The notes beneath the pieces were generated by a model. That model worked only from the letters and a program-made list of their open reading frames with translations. It was not told the origin of the DNA and ran no database searches. Below are positions 1-12,549 of a DNA stretch of 64,000 nucleotides, one piece after another. Source of the stretch: Turnera subulata (taxonomy: Eukaryota > Streptophyta > Magnoliopsida > Malpighiales > Passifloraceae). Location of the stretch: contig JAKUCV010003088.1 of NCBI GenBank assembly GCA_028386065.3, forward strand, positions 1 through 64,000, written 5' to 3'. Positions within the stretch are counted from its first letter, which is position 1. The number at the start of each line of letters is the position of its first letter. The position numbers were made by a program, and so were the translations under genes.

Positions 1-689
1 GGTTGGACCATGGTTGGACCGGGTGTGGTTGGACCGCGGTTAGACCGTGGTTGGACCATGGTTGAACCGGGTCGTTTTGGGATGGTTTGATTCACTAAGT
101 ATCAGATTAGTGGAGTCTTTAATGCAGCCATGTGATGAATATTCCCACTAAGTGTTAGTGGAAACATGTTGGCTATGTTGGCCACTTTGTTTTGCCTTTG
201 TGAGTTGGCACACACATGGTTGAGTATGGGCATTATGGAGGTGTGGGAATAGGTATTGTGTGCTGATCATTCTACCTCTCTCACACGTTTTTGCAGCCCC
301 AAAAACACTCTGAAAATACCTCCCTTCAGTTCTTCTTCTTTGTGAAAGAAGCAAGAGCATCCAAACACACAATAGCTCCTACCTTGTTGCTAGCACATCA
401 AGTGGGAGTGCTCGGTTCTTAGATTCGTGCGACGATTCCGGGAAGGTCACGGTTCGTGTGGATACCGTAGAGGAGCGGGTCTTCTTCTTGCTCTTACTGA
501 TTCGTTCCAGCCTTCGTCTTGGTCTAGATGATTTGTTCCAGCAGTTGGGTGAAAGACCTCAACCGAACAAGGTACGAAATTTTGTTATACGGTTTATATG
601 CTTCACAAGTGGTTCTTGGCTAAGTTTCCTTTGCTTCCGCTGCATCTTTTGCTTGTATATGATTGTCATATAGCCTAGGGAAACTTACA
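1..689 (+). mobile_element. Copia LTR fragment (right part), same family as the 9128-17204 element
   Basis: This is the reverse complement of the LTRs at 9128-10658 and 15671-17204. Shared landmarks are the runs of GGTTGGACCATGG-type motifs at the left edge, CACGGTTCGTGTGGATACCG near 450, and the terminal CTAGGGAAACTTACA. The LTR ends at 689 and its left part lies outside the window. It interrupts the Copia RNase H coding sequence that resumes at 690, so it is a nested insertion, either a solo LTR or the end of an element. Confidence 0.85.
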
Positions 690-944
690 CCTTTGTCCAA
701 GCCCACTCTCTGGTGTGATAATCTTGGGGCAACTTTTCTCAGCCAAAATCCGGTACTGAATGCACGGACAAAACATGTGAAGATAGACTTTCATTTTGTT
801 AGAGAGCAGGTGCAACGAGGCAATCTTGCAGTTCACTTCATTGGGAGTGAAGATCAGATTGTGGATATTCTCACAAAACCATTATCTACAACTCGCTTTC
901 ATTTACTAAAGGACAAACTCAACCTTGGATCAGTACCAGGTTGA
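690..944 (+). pseudogene. Copia RNase H C-terminal fragment
   Basis: The reading frame encodes the end of a Ty1/Copia polyprotein. LWCDNLGA, ARTKHVKIDFHFVREQV and DILTKPL are the conserved RNase H and tail motifs of plant Copia elements. The fragment ends with a stop just before a polypurine tract (GCGGGGGCG) and an LTR. Everything upstream is cut off by the nested LTR that ends at 689, so it cannot make a working protein. Assignment to Copia is firm, but the family is not resolved. Confidence 0.9.
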
Positions 945-957
945 GTTTGCGGGGGCG

Positions 958-1189
958 TATTAGATAATGATACCTAATAGAGATTAAGTGTATAGCTGTC
1001 TTACCTGATAGAGATTAAGTGTACAGCTGTGTTTCTGATAAGTCCATATATGTAAGCTGTTACGTAGGCTACTCTTATCACTTGAGTCTTACAATCCTTG
1101 TATGATACAACTTGTATGTGAATATAATGAATGAGACGGAGCACCAGAGTTAGTGTGCCATTCAATCATAATTCTTCAATAGTTTGACA
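958..1189 (+). mobile_element. 3' LTR of the Copia element truncated at the left edge
   Basis: It follows the polypurine tract directly. It begins TATTAGATAATG, where TGTTAGATAATG would be expected, and ends near TTTGACA. The 232-bp length suits a short Copia LTR. It abuts a Gypsy LTR, which the Copia probably entered, but the left TSD is outside the window so this cannot be proved. Confidence 0.7.
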
Positions 1190-3177
1190 GTGTTTACACC
1201 AACCAAACCGGCCATGACACCACAGAACTAGCTTCTAACCATCTAGTCGTACCACTACTTTCCACGTGACAATTATATCATTATCTCAAATTCAGTCCAA
1301 TTTCATTACTCTATCCTCAATTATCCAACTTTCCATTATTTCAGATTATTCCACAGACCAATCAACAACAGACTCATAACGTCAATTAGTCATAGTTAAT
1401 AGTTCAACATTATTTTCAACACAATATCCACAAGTCCAAACACAATCCAACAACAGCATCAACAATTCTATAGCAATCAAGTAACAGTCAATAATCATTT
1501 CAGCAGTTCAATCAAACAACAAAAACACACACAGTATTACGGGCTCATATCCAAGGTTATCCATCCTCACCTTAGCCGATTATCAGTTTTGGAAATGTCC
1601 AACAGACTCCAAGTCCGGTTCCTTAGGTATCTGCTCGTTATCAACTCCTATATCAAACAAATAATATGCACAAATAAGTGATATGCAAATGTCATGCTAC
1701 TACTGTATACCAAAAAATAAATACTATCTCGTCTCGGTTACTCCCTCGGGTTATTTCTCTATTATCATCATAATTCCCCATTTATTTCCAGTGTCTAAAA
1801 TAATACTATACTTATACCTATATCCGGATATTATTCCGGTATTTTATTACCTTGATAATACCCTTTCCAAAATTATTCTTCAAAATTATTATCCCATATA
1901 TAGCATATTTTCCCCAAAAATATTATTTCTACCAATTATTATTATTTTCCAAGTTATTCCAGTGTTATACTTATTTCCCAAAATTATTTTCTTTCCCAGA
2001 ATTATATATCTTTCAGATTATATTTTCTTTTTCCTTTTTTTCTTTTTTTAATCTGGGCTGGGCCAAATAGTGTCAGCCCAGGCTTAGCACAGCACCAAAC
2101 CCAGGCCCTAACAGGAGCCTAGGCCTTGGCCCGTGCAGCCGGCCCACGGCACAATAGCCCAGACCCACAACCCAGGCACGGGTCAACCCATATCCACTCT
2201 ACCCGGGTCGGATCCTCCTCACGTGGGTCTGCTCACCTCAGCTTGCAAACAACGGCGGCGCTCACAGCACGGGGCGGAAACGAAGGCGCAACGCGATACG
2301 AGAGGAAACGCGGCGAGGGAGGCACTCGTCTGCTGGTGGCTGTAGGCGATGGTGCAGCAGGAGGCGAGGGCGGAGAAGAGAGGATCTCTGGGTCGGTGGC
2401 GGCGGTTGCGATTGAGGGAAAAGGCAGGGACAGCCGCGTGCGGCTCTGCTCGCGGAGGAGAAGGAGAGAGGAAGCCGGCGAGGCGATCTGCAAACGGCGC
2501 GAAAGGACGGGCTTGACACTGGCTTCGTCGGGCGGCGTGACGGTTTCGCCGGAGAGGAGGAGAAGAGGGTGACGAAGTGGTGGTGGCGGCTTTGTGTGGT
2601 TGATGGTGGTGTTGGTGAGGGTGGCGCGTGCGGTGGTGTTATGTGCTTTGTTTGTTTTTTTTTTCTGGTTTGTGATGAAGGAAGGTTGGCAGAGATTTTG
2701 CAGGAAATGGTTTTTGCTGGTAAGCAGAGTGTTTTAGAGTTTTTGCAGAGGAAGTGTTAGGGCAGGAGAACCAAGGGCATGCAGTGCAGAATTATTGTTA
2801 AGCACGGGCAGGGTACTGACACTTCACGGGTTTCATTCACATGCTACACAGTGGGTGGCGGCTGCTTCATTACTGTGCAGCATGTGAAGCGTGTCCTGTC
2901 TTGACCAGAAAATAACTAATGTACCCCTGTACTTTTATTTCTGGTTCGATAATTCGGGAATAAACCTGACTTTTCAGAAGATTCCTGGACCCGAAAAATT
3001 CCGACTTTGGTTCAGAAAATCCGCAGAAAAATCCCGAGCATGGGACAGGGCTCGGTTTCGGAATCCAAAGCTCAAATTACCATAAATTAATTATCCAAGA
3101 TTAATTTTAATGGTAAATAACTGTAAAATAAATTTTACGGTGACGGTAAAAATGTAAAAATTACCCGGGCTGTTACA
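1190..3177 (-). mobile_element. Gypsy LTR, truncated, minus orientation
   Basis: Read on the minus strand it begins TGTAACAGCCCGGGTAA at 3177. It shares blocks in the same order with the solo LTR at 4483-8474: the GGTGAGGATGGATAACC block, and the block around 1201-1280 that matches the reverse complement of about 7527-7595. It lacks the LTR 3' end (about 0.9 kb) because it stops at the Copia LTR at 1189. It contains an AT-rich segment (1690-2050) and a GC-rich segment (2120-2600). The long ORFs there look like compositional accidents. Confidence 0.8.
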
Positions 3178-4477
3178 ATATACATGTCAACGACAAATTA
3201 TTGGAATATTCTTCCAGAAGAATGAAGCATAGTTTATAATATTCTCTACAAGAAAGATTTGAAGAGGTAGATGCATGCACTCCTACATATAAATATAAGT
3301 TAATGTTAAACAAAAATTTATTTATAATAATAATAATTTCAAAATATTAAATAAAAGTTGTGGTTTCTTTGCTTTATAACTAAAGAAATATTTATTAAAA
3401 AATATTAGGAGATAATTGTTTCTCATACCTTGATCTTCTCGTTCGAATATTTCATCAACTGACGAAAATAAAGGGCCAATGTTATTATTATCAACTGTGT
3501 TACTTCTAGATCCAATATTCACTTTATTTCTTTTCTTGATTTTTTTATGCCAGCCAACTTCGCCTTTCGGGAACAATAGAGGATATTGCAATGCGTCATA
3601 ACAACTGTAATAATGCTTCACCGTATGTTTTTGTCCAGAATGAGCATGAACTACAATATCTCTCTCAAAAGGTGCATTAGCATTATTACCTTCAATCCAT
3701 ATCGCAACAACCTGTTCTGATGTAGGTACATTATATACACGTTGATCAAGAGATGAAATTTGTATGGATACGTATTTCAAGCTTATTAAAAGAAGGAAAA
3801 TTGTTTAATGTTTTCAGAAATTGAGCATAAGGATTTCCTTCAAGAATATCTATCAACTTCTTTACGATACTTTCATTCAAGTTGGCATCTTTAGTGATCT
3901 GCATCCTGTTCCGCAACTCATAGTTAGTATCGTAAAAGTAAAGCTGAAAATATTTTGGGGGTGTTTTCTGTCGGTACCAAACCCGGAAAATTATGATAGA
4001 TTTGGCCTTGTGCTTTGAATGTATACACTCCTTGTTTTGACGATGCAAGTTCCTTATCTAAGTTAACACCGAAAGATATAAATGAGAATATACTGTTGTA
4101 CGCTTTAATATTTGTGCGGAACTCTTGAGATTCTGGTGTTAAAGAGGTAAACAAATTATATAAATCATCTTCATATTTTGGTGAAGATAAATGCACTTGT
4201 CCATTACCACAACAAAATGAAGCCGGTTCAAATTCAAATTTTTTAGCACCACAATATGCACAGGTGGAAACATTTGCAAGTTTGTGCGATAAAGAACATG
4301 TTGGGCGAAACTCTGTGATTCCTAAACCAATTTAAGAATAAATTATATTAGCAATTTCTTATATAGTCAACTCTATAAATATATATGCAAACAAAAATAT
4401 TAAAGTTCATAATAATCAAATCTAAAAAAATACAATGAAACAATTTTATAATATTTACTTACCTTGGTATTTATATG
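3178..4477 (-). mobile_element. Helitron remnant
   Basis: AT-rich DNA around a Helitron replication-protein exon. The right side continues at 8480 once the solo Gypsy LTR (4483-8474, TSD GGATA) is removed. No Helitron terminus (5' TC or 3' CTRR hairpin) was identified with confidence. Confidence 0.7.
3429..4320 (-). pseudogene. Helitron Rep/helicase exon, frameshifted
   Basis: Three consecutive minus-strand frames together resemble the N-terminal part of plant Helitron RepHel. In order they show a zinc-binding piece (CAYCGAK followed by FCCGNGQV, about 4275-4200), TPESQEFRTNIKAYNSIFSF and YTFKAQGQIYHNFPGLVP, then QLYFYDTNYELRNRM, then DQRVYNVPTSEQVVAIWIEG and CYDALQYPLLFPKGE. The frame changes near 3970 and near 3770, so at least two frameshifts break it. 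A plausible splice donor (CAAG|GTATGAG on the minus strand) ends the exon at 3429, and a TTTAG acceptor lies near 4320. The Rep HUH motif and the helicase would lie in other exons that I did not see. Confidence 0.85.
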
Positions 4478-6289
4478 GGATATGTAACAGTCCAGGTAAA
4501 AATTTGTATTTTTACCGGGACTGTAAAAGTTGTTATACAGTGATTTACCTTTGAATTTAATCTTGGATAATTAATTCAAGGTAAATCGAGCGTTGCTTTT
4601 CGAAACCGAGGTTTTTCTCGCGCTCGAAATTTTTCCGTGGATTTTACGGACCAAAGTTGATATTTTTTGGGTCCCAGAATCCTCAGAAAAATCACACCGA
4701 AAAATAACTAAGGGGGTATGCAGTTATTTTCTGGTCCGGTCTAGACTCGCCCCATATGCAGCCAAACCTGCATAATTGAGCTCAATTATGCAGGCGGCGC
4801 AGCCTTTCTCCTGTGCACCTGTATAAAACGAAACCAGAGGAAGAAGAGGAGAAGAAGAAAAGAGAAGAAGAAAAGAAGAAAGAAAAAAGAGAGAAAAGAA
4901 GAGAGGAAAAAAAGAGAGAAAAAAAGAAAGGAAAAAGGAGGAGAAAAAAAATAGAGAAAATCGGAAAAAAATAAAGAGGAAGAAGAAAAGAAAAAGAGAG
5001 GAAAAATAAAATAAAATAAATAACAAGAACTGAGAAAAAAAGAAAAGAAAAATAGAAAAAAAGAAAAGAAAAAAACGGTGAACAGTGTCATCACCTCTTC
5101 TCCTCTCGGTCCCTGTTCACGCGGAACGCCTCCGCGCCTCCGTGCACGTCACCGCCGCCACCAGCCTGCTCGTCATGCTGTCGCCGACCTGTCGTCGTCT
5201 ACCCCGCTCGATTCCGCTGCCGGACGCTCCTGCACGAGCCGTTGACCCGGCGGAGGACCTGCGGATCTGTCTTCCCCATGCCAACCGCCTCCTTCCGACG
5301 ATGCCGCGCCTCTTTTCCGCCGCCCTCGCGCCGCTCCAAGCCGCCCGATGCCGCTGCTGTGCTCGCTCATCCTTTCCTCGCGTTTGTCGCGCCGCCGCCG
5401 CTGCAACCCGCTAAGGTGAGGCTGGGTTCGCTTCGACCCGTTTCTTCTGGTCGGCTCGTGAATAGTGTCTGGGTTTAGGTTTTGTTTTGGGCTTGTTGCT
5501 TGGGCTGGCTGTGCTGCTGGGCTCTACACGGGCCTGGGCTTGGCACTGTGCAGGGTCTGGGCCGGCACTGTTCACGGCCCAGTCCAGATTTTTTTTTAAA
5601 AAAAGAAATATATATATATATATATACATAATTATAATCTGTAAAAAAAAGTAAATAAAAATGAAAGGGATATTTTTTGAAAATATATATATTTTACATA
5701 GTTTATATTTCTGAAAATATATAATTATGTTGATGTACAATTGTTACTTTTAATGTAATTTGTCTTTAGGAAATAAAAATACATATTTATTATTTTGTAT
5801 TTATTTTCAGAAAAAAGCTTTAATGAATATATTTTTCTGAAAAGAATATATATAGTATATGATTACCTTAATATATATTTTTGATAAATAATAGTTTTCC
5901 GGATATATATTTATATATTTACATTTAATTTATGTTGCTAGAAAAAATAAAGAATATAACTTAATTTCGAGAATTAAGGTTAAATGATATAATTTATTAT
6001 ATAAAAGTATTTTTTGATATATATAATTTGATAAGTATTTATTATGGTGATATTTTTATCTTATGGAAAAAAACATATGATATGGTAAAAATAATTATTT
6101 TCAAGAAAATATTTTCGGAAAAAGAATTAATAACGGTAAAAGATGATGATAAAGAAATTGCAACGTATTATGGCATATCAATTACTGTGCATCTTATGTG
6201 AGCATATTTGTTATTTGTTATATAGGAGTCGATATCGAGCAGTTTCTGTGGAACCGTCTTTGGACCAGTTGATGTTTTCATGATTTTTG

Positions 6290-6960
6290 CATGTAAGGGT
6301 ATCGATAATGGAAGAGACTAGATCAAATAGGGCAATTCGTAATACTCTCTTCCTTCCCTCTTCCTGTCCTAAATAAGGTCAGTCTTATATAGCTAAATTT
6401 TTTTTTTTAATTAAAGAAAGCAGATCTTGTAAATCCGGTCTGTCTGTCAATCAAGCTCTAGTTCAATTCAAATAGGTCAAGCGAAGGTGTAGAATGCCGA
6501 TCTTGTACTCGAAGTAGGGCGTTTAGCTGCTAGTCATTCAATCAAAATGGTATAATTTCATTGAGCTCGACTCTACTATACTAAAGGGAAGCGCGCCTAA
6601 GGCAAGGCAGTTCTTTAAACGATCGTTTATGCCAGCCCATGGTTGTCTAAGTCAAAACCTCCGCTTGCTCTTATCGCGAACTCTGAAAGCACCTTTTTCT
6701 TCTAACGGATTTTCTGTGCTAAAGCCACTACCCTTGAGCTGTATCCATGGAGTAGGAAAAAAAAAGCTGCTGCGGTAGCTGTATTCGAGTCAGGAGAGGA
6801 ATAACCAATCAATGAAAGAACATGAAACCATTCTGTTTCAATAGAGGTACGAGAAAGGGTTGGGGGCAATAAAGTAGGTGAAGTGGTTGGATTTTGCGAG
6901 CTGTTCTAACCACTGTTGGATGTGATTCCAAGAGCCGAACGAGAATGAATACCGCACAAT
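6290..6960. other. Probable mitochondrial-derived insert (NUMT-like) inside the solo LTR
   Basis: Base composition and style change abruptly here from AT-rich LTR to balanced, non-repetitive sequence typical of plant mitochondrial intergenic DNA, for example GTAGGGCGTTTAGCTGCTAG near 6515 and TCTTATCGCGAACTCTGAAA near 6670. The related reversed LTR (1190-3177) goes directly from the GATATAGGAGTTGATAACGA-like block to AATCGGCTAAGGTGAGGATG without this segment. The junctions are approximate, and the mitochondrial origin is recognised by style only. Confidence 0.5.
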
Positions 6961-7509
6961 TGAGTAATCGGCTACGGTGAGGATGGATAACCCTTGATAT
7001 ATGCCTGTAATACTTTGTGTGTTTTGTTGTTTGATTGAACTGCTGAGAGGGTCATCGTTGGTTATTTGACTGTTATGGTTATTGATGTTACTGTTGTTGG
7101 ACTGTGTTATTGGTCGTGTGGATATTGTGATGAACTGTTAATTGTGAATAATTGGTGTTATATGTATTGTTGTTGGATATTTGATAATACGGAATTGTGT
7201 TGGTTATTTGGCTACTATGGTTATTGTTGTTGTTGTTACTATGATGTTGATTTGCTTGATTGAACCACTGTGTTGACTGTTATTGGTTTCTTGGATACTG
7301 TGTTGTGATTGATGTTGGACTGTGAGTAATTGATGTTATGAAACTATTTGATGGATTGGTCTGTTGTATAATTTGAGTTAATAGGAAGTTGGATAATTGT
7401 TTGACTGTTATGGATATTGTGATTGTTGTCGATAGACTGTGTTGTGGTTGGATAATTGGAATAAACTATGATACGGATAATTGGGAAAAAGAAAATAGAA
7501 ATTGGAAGT

Positions 7510-8130
7510 TGATTTGAGATGATGATTTAATTGTCACATGGAAAGTAGTGGTACGACTAGATGGTTAGAGCCTAGTTCTGTGGTGTCATGGCCGGATTCT
7601 TGGTTATGGGATGTTGATCCCGGTTTGATTTGGATATTAGGATGTTGATCCCGGATTGGTTATGTTATTGGGATATTGATCCCGGGTTACATTTGGCCTG
7701 GCATCCGGAATTAGTTAATAACCAGGTACGACCCTAGCTTGTCCAGTGACAGAGCCCGGATATTAAAATTGGAAAAGTTAATGAGTGAGTCGTGTCTTTT
7801 GATTTGGTTAGGGATGTTGATTCCTGTGATTTGGTTTTGGAATGGATATGACTTAATTGTCATGTGGTAAGTAGAGGTACGACCGGATGGTTTGAGACTG
7901 TTTTGTGGTGGCCATGATCTGGGTTACTTGTGATGGGCATGTTGATGCCGGTTTGATTGGGATGTTGATCCCTGAGATTGTTATTGGGATGCTGATCCCT
8001 GAGATTGTTATTGGGATGTTGATCCCTGAGATTTGTTATTAGGATGTTGATCCCGGGTTCTTTTAGATCTGGCACCAGGAACAGGTTGATAACCTGGTAC
8101 GACCCTAGTTTATCCGTGACGGGGCCCAGA
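7510..8130 (+). repeat. Direct duplication of about 345 bp with GGGATGTTGATCCC minisatellite
   Basis: Two similar blocks (about 7510-7760 and 7850-8130) each start with AATTGTCA followed by TACGAC, and each contain repeats of GGGATGTTGATCCC, itself imperfectly palindromic, at 24-30 bp spacing. Each ends with a GTACGACCCTAG block. The duplication lies inside the solo Gypsy LTR. A minus-strand ORF here (7860-8075, repeated NLRDQHPNN) only reflects the repeat. Confidence 0.8.
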
Positions 8131-8479
8131 AGATAAAATTGGTAATAATGATAAAATATTCTTTTAGTCTTGGCTCAGTCATGATTTGGTTGATTCTTGA
8201 GTTGCCTTTTGCTGGTATTTTCTTCAAAAGTATTATGGTTGCCTGCATATCTCTGTTTATCCTTGGTTGATGAGCACTTCGGACTCACCCCTCACTTGCG
8301 GGCTTTCATCCTGTAGGTTGGGTTATTTGTGGTTCAGGTATGATGCATTCCAGACAGGCTGCGGCATTATCCCTCGGACAGGATAAATACGGGTCGGGTT
8401 ACGTGTTGTATTTACTGTTGTATAGTTCCGACACGTGTTTACTGAGACTGGTAAATACGGGTCGGGGCGTTTCAGGATA

Positions 8480-9122
8480 ATTCGACATTTTGTCCTTTTT
8501 TTTACGTCCTCTATTTTTCTTGTCTTTGTCTTGATTGTTATTTTATGAATTTGATTCATCACATGAGATATTGACTAAATTTCTCTTCTTTGTATTTTGT
8601 ATATTTGTTGCACTGATTGCTTATCCTTGTTGGTGGGTAAACAAATTATAGTAACTTCTCTTTTTCTTTCGGGACCCATAACAAATATGATTATGATCTT
8701 TTATGGGCTGCAAAGAAGATAGATGGGAAGAATCGTAGATTCAAGAAGATAGATGGGAAGAATCAAAGATTCAATGATTAATTAAGCAACCTTTATGAAA
8801 GCAAAATAATACAAATTCGATTTAGGCAGACTCATGATTAAACCATTGTTTTGTGTAGTTCATAAAAATATTTTAATTTTGATCATATACCATATGTAGG
8901 TAGCTATTTTTTTAATACTAATATGTATATAGCGAGCTGTAATATCCTTGGTAGTTTTTAATTATGTATAGCAAGTTTATTATTTAAATTATATAAATGT
9001 TGATATAAAAATAACCTAAGAGAACAATTAAAGAAAAAAGGAAAAGAAGAGAGTTACCAAGTGGTATACGATGATGATCTTCACCTCGATTTTCCAAGAG
9101 CTCTATGTCAATTTTCCAGGAG
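8480..9122 (-). mobile_element. Helitron remnant, continuation
   Basis: Excising the solo LTR joins this segment to 4477. Its right portion (about 8870-9058) is repeated in similar form at 17350-17425 and 17700-18000, on the other side of the Copia element. GTAACTC, a possible minus-strand splice donor, occurs in both copies (near 9055 and 17420). No protein domain was recognised here. Confidence 0.5.
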
Positions 9123-9127
9123 CTGTG

Positions 9128-10658
9128 TGTAAGTTTCCCTAGAGCTATTATGACATTCATAATATGCACAACATGCAGCGGAAGTAAGGGAAACAACCAA
9201 GAACCACATGTGAAGCATCATAAACCGTATAATAAAACTTAACATACCTGGAAGATTAGGATCTTTCACCTAACTCGTGAATGGAATCAGCAAGAGCAAG
9301 ACAACGGCCTGGCTCCTCTACGGTATCCACACGAACCGTGATTGGCTTGGAATCGTCACACGAATCAAGCGTCGAGCACTCCCGGACTGGGTGCTAGCAG
9401 CAGAAACCGGGAGCTTGGGTTTTGTGGTGTTTTTGGTTCTTATTCTTTTCTTTCACAAAGAAGAAGAAGAAGAGAGGTGTGTTTTTCTCTGAAATGCTGA
9501 AGCCAAAAACGTTCAGAGAGCACTCAAGAGAGGAGGAGGATGATCAGATCATACCCATGCCAAATGAAGACATAGGTTAGTGGAAGTCATGGCCAACCTT
9601 GGCCCATCTCCCACTTAATCATGTCAAGACATGATAATGCCTCCACTAGACTTTCCAGCACATCACACACCATAATGTCTGATCTCTGGTCAATAATTCA
9701 CCTAATTATTGTACCAAAACGACCCTGGTTCAACCATGGTCCAACCACAGTCCAACCACGGTCCAACCATGGTCCAACCACGGTTCAACCACCTGCTCGA
9801 ATCAACGGTTCATTGTGTGTGACCCTGTAGGCACTTGTAACGTCCGGCAATAATTGTAAAATTCTCATTTTACAATTATAAGCAAAGAGCGGCGTCTAGC
9901 AACACATCATTGCTACCCGAACGACAAGATCAGTACTGATTCTCTATGCCTCGGAATATGTCATCGTCCCTTCGTCCCATTATCAAGATCAAACACGAGA
10001 CATGGAATATGTCAATCTCGTATATGTTTAATCTATGTTTCTTGATCCTCGAGTTAACTGTATAAAACGGAAACCCGTGATATCACCATATCACCTAATC
10101 CGAGCATGGCCATGCATTTAACAGTTCAACTCTATCAAGAAACCATACGATAATATACCCGTTATATGGGTCGGACGAATCCCCTCTTGATCAATCAAAA
10201 CCCACTACATACTCGGCATATACCCAATGATTACCCTTATGTCCACCCAGTTACGGATGACTAGGAATAATATCAAAGTACATGATTCATATGTTGGATA
10301 CCTTGACGATCTCAGGTCGGAGGACAATTACATCTATAAGAACCACTAATGACATACATATAACGTTCCATGTAGGGTTCTTATGTGGGTCGGTCCAGTC
10401 CACAAGTTCTCCAACTTGTACCCGTATGTAGAATTCATATCACATATGCAATTCTCAACATACGCTAGTCTTAATTTATTATTACAACCCATCCGTAATA
10501 ATAATCGACTAGGGACATTTAAGAATATGAAATATTCTAGGGTTATAAGTATGTGCAAGCGTTTATCTCATAAACGATACTTATTGGAATAACCTTAATG
10601 TGTATACATGACAACAAATAATCATCCATGATTGGCTTTTGGGCATATTACACTAACA
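9128..10658 (-). repeat. 3' LTR of the minus-strand Copia
   Basis: Nearly identical to the LTR at 15671-17204 apart from a few substitutions and small indels, notably in the GGTCCAACCA cluster (9725-9790), which differs in copy number between the two LTRs. The high similarity suggests a fairly recent insertion even though the internal genes are broken. Confidence 0.95.
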
Positions 10659-10671
10659 ATCTCCCACTTGC
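10659..10671 (-). promoter_or_regulatory. Polypurine tract of the Copia element
   Basis: On the minus strand this reads GCAAGTGGGAGAT directly before the LTR start TGTTAGTG. It is the expected plus-strand primer for reverse transcription, and the phrase is common in plant Copia elements. Confidence 0.8.
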
Positions 10672-10672
10672 A

Positions 10673-11745
10673 CTAAAGCCAATCATCCATATATCTCATA
10701 TATGTGGATCTAGCATGACCATCATGCTTCCGCTGCGTGAGAAGATCAGTCAAAAGATCTGATACATAGTTCTCAAACGGAACTTTGTACAGCCACAGTT
10801 GTAGAGTCGGCAACTGTTTCTTGCCTGGAACTCTTCCAGCAAACAGCGCCACATCCAAGAAAAACACATAAACTTATTGCGATATAAAATCATCCCTGTC
10901 TGTTTGGAAGCAAGCATCTTTGTAACACTTTACAACAAGCCCATCAACGCTTCCGTAAACCAGGAATGCATCCTTAGTGCTTCTCAAGTACTTAAGGATA
11001 TATATAACTGCTGTCCAGTGACTTTCACCGGGATCAGATTGGCATCTGCTCGTGACAATCAGAGCATAAGTGACATTCGGTCGAGTACATAATATGGCAT
11101 ACATGATAGATCCTATTGCCGAAGCACAAGGGATCTTACTCATCCGCTCTCTCTCCCAGTCGTACTAGGACATTGACTCTTTAAGAGAGATATGCCATGT
11201 GACATGGGCAATAAACCCTTCTTGGAATCTTGCATGCTAAACCTCTTTAGCACTTTGTCAATATATGTACTCTGACTTAGCCCGAGAAGTCTTTTGGATC
11301 TATCACTATAGACCTTTATACCTAACACTTAGGTAGCTCCTCCTAAGTCCTTCATTGAAAAATTCTTTCATAACCAAGTCTTTGCAGATTTTAGTGTCGG
11401 AATATCATTCTCAATAAGTAGGATGTCGTCGACCTACAACAACAAGAAAACAATAGTGCTCCCATTAACCTTCTAGTAAACACATGAATCATTTTCACTT
11501 TTAATGAAACCAAATTCTTTGATTACTTCATTAAAAACAAAGATTCCAACTCCTTGAAGCTTGCTTTGGTCCACAAATGGACCTTCGCAACTCGCAACTA
11601 TAACCAATAGAATCCGGAAGGATTTAACTATGGCGACTGGTGAGAAGGTTTCATCATAGTCAATACTATGAACTTGCTTGAAACCTTTCGCAACCAATTG
11701 CCCTCTAAAGGTAATCAAATTACCATCCATGTCGGTCTTTCTCAA
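10673..11745 (-). pseudogene. Copia reverse transcriptase and RNase H, broken
   Basis: Minus-strand pieces read in order. LITFRGQLVAKGFKQVHSID and DETFSPVAIVKSFRILL (11745-11600) are RT fingers and palm. VDDILLIENDIPTLK (about 11430-11390) is the RT catalytic box, but the codon before VDD, normally tyrosine, is a stop. LGLSQSTYIDKVLKRFSMQ follows (11280-11220). IPCASAIGSIMYAILCTRPN and LKYLRSTKDAFLVYG (11140-10940) form the linker and RNase H start. Several frameshifts separate these pieces. Confidence 0.9.
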
Positions 11746-11769
11746 AGACCCATTATCACCCTATAGGTT

Positions 11770-12156
11770 TTACCCTTTCAGGTGGATCAACCAAGGTCCA
11801 TACCTTGTTTTATACATGGATTCCATTTCCGAATTCATAGCTTCAAGCCACTTCTTGGAGTAAAGACCCGTAATGGTCAGCTGATAGGAAGTGGGCTCAT
11901 CCTTACTTATGAGCATCACATCACCGGTATGAGTCACGAGAAATCCATATCTCTTGGGCTCATGCCGAATCCTATCCGACCTACGCGGTCCATGTGTTAC
12001 AGGAACAGGATTCTTGTCCACAACACTTTGTGGTTCCTGTTCTTGTTCCATCTCAGCCTCTTTATCTCGAACTTCTTCGAGTTCTATTATCCTCCCACTA
12101 ATTCTTCTAGAAATAGATATTCTTTCTAGAAAAATAGCATTCCGAGCCACAAACAC
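11770..12156 (-). pseudogene. Copia region between integrase and RT
   Basis: The minus-strand frame encodes an acidic, Gln/Glu-rich linker (about 12100-12030), then RRSDRIRHEPKRYGFL, and then the conserved pre-RT piece EPTSYQLTITGLYSKKWLEA with MNSEMESMYK. This matches the segment that precedes RT in plant Copia polyproteins. It ends in a frame change before the RT piece at 11745. Confidence 0.85.
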
Positions 12157-12549
12157 TTTGTGTTCTATGAGATTATAAAAACAATACCCTTTAAGGTATC
12201 ATACAAAAAGACACTTGTCCGATTTAGGGTCGAGTTTATCTGATGCTTCACGTCTCACATAAGCGTCACAACCCTAAATCCTCATAAAAGACAAGATGGG
12301 ACGCTTCCCAGTCCATATCTCATATGGTGTCTTTTCGACCGATTTAGATGGAACACGGTTAAGTGTAAATGCAGCACTCAATAATGCATGTCCCTAAGAG
12401 GAAATAGAAGGTCAGCTTGACTCATCATAGAACAAACCATGTCCAACAAGGTTCGGTTCCTCCTATTGGATACACCAAACCATTGAGGCGTACCCAGTGG
12501 AGTAAGCTGTGATACTATACCACAACCCTTTAGATGATCAAGAAACTCT

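Larger units (their letters stand above)
4483..8474 (+). mobile_element. Solo Gypsy LTR (3992 bp) with TSD GGATA
   Basis: The element starts TGTAACAGTCC and ends GGGGCGTTTCA. The 5-bp TSD GGATA is perfect (4478-4482 and 8475-8479), so a complete insertion was reduced to one LTR by recombination. The start resembles the long LTRs of plant chromovirus Gypsy elements of the Tekay/Del type (inference). It contains a purine-rich tract (4840-5070), a GC-rich block (5090-5420), an AT-rich block (5590-6130), a foreign-looking block (6290-6960) and a repeat-rich 3' part (7510-8130). Confidence 0.9.

Noticed and set aside
2126..2760. 148-aa and overlapping frames on both strands
   Set aside because: All frames are open because the block is GC-rich; it lies inside a Gypsy LTR.
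4724..5094. Phe/Leu/Ser-rich minus-strand frames
   Set aside because: Produced by a purine-rich tract inside the solo Gypsy LTR; no motif.
7066..7263. Cys/Tyr-rich 65-aa plus frame
   Set aside because: Derived from TGTTG-rich low-complexity LTR sequence.
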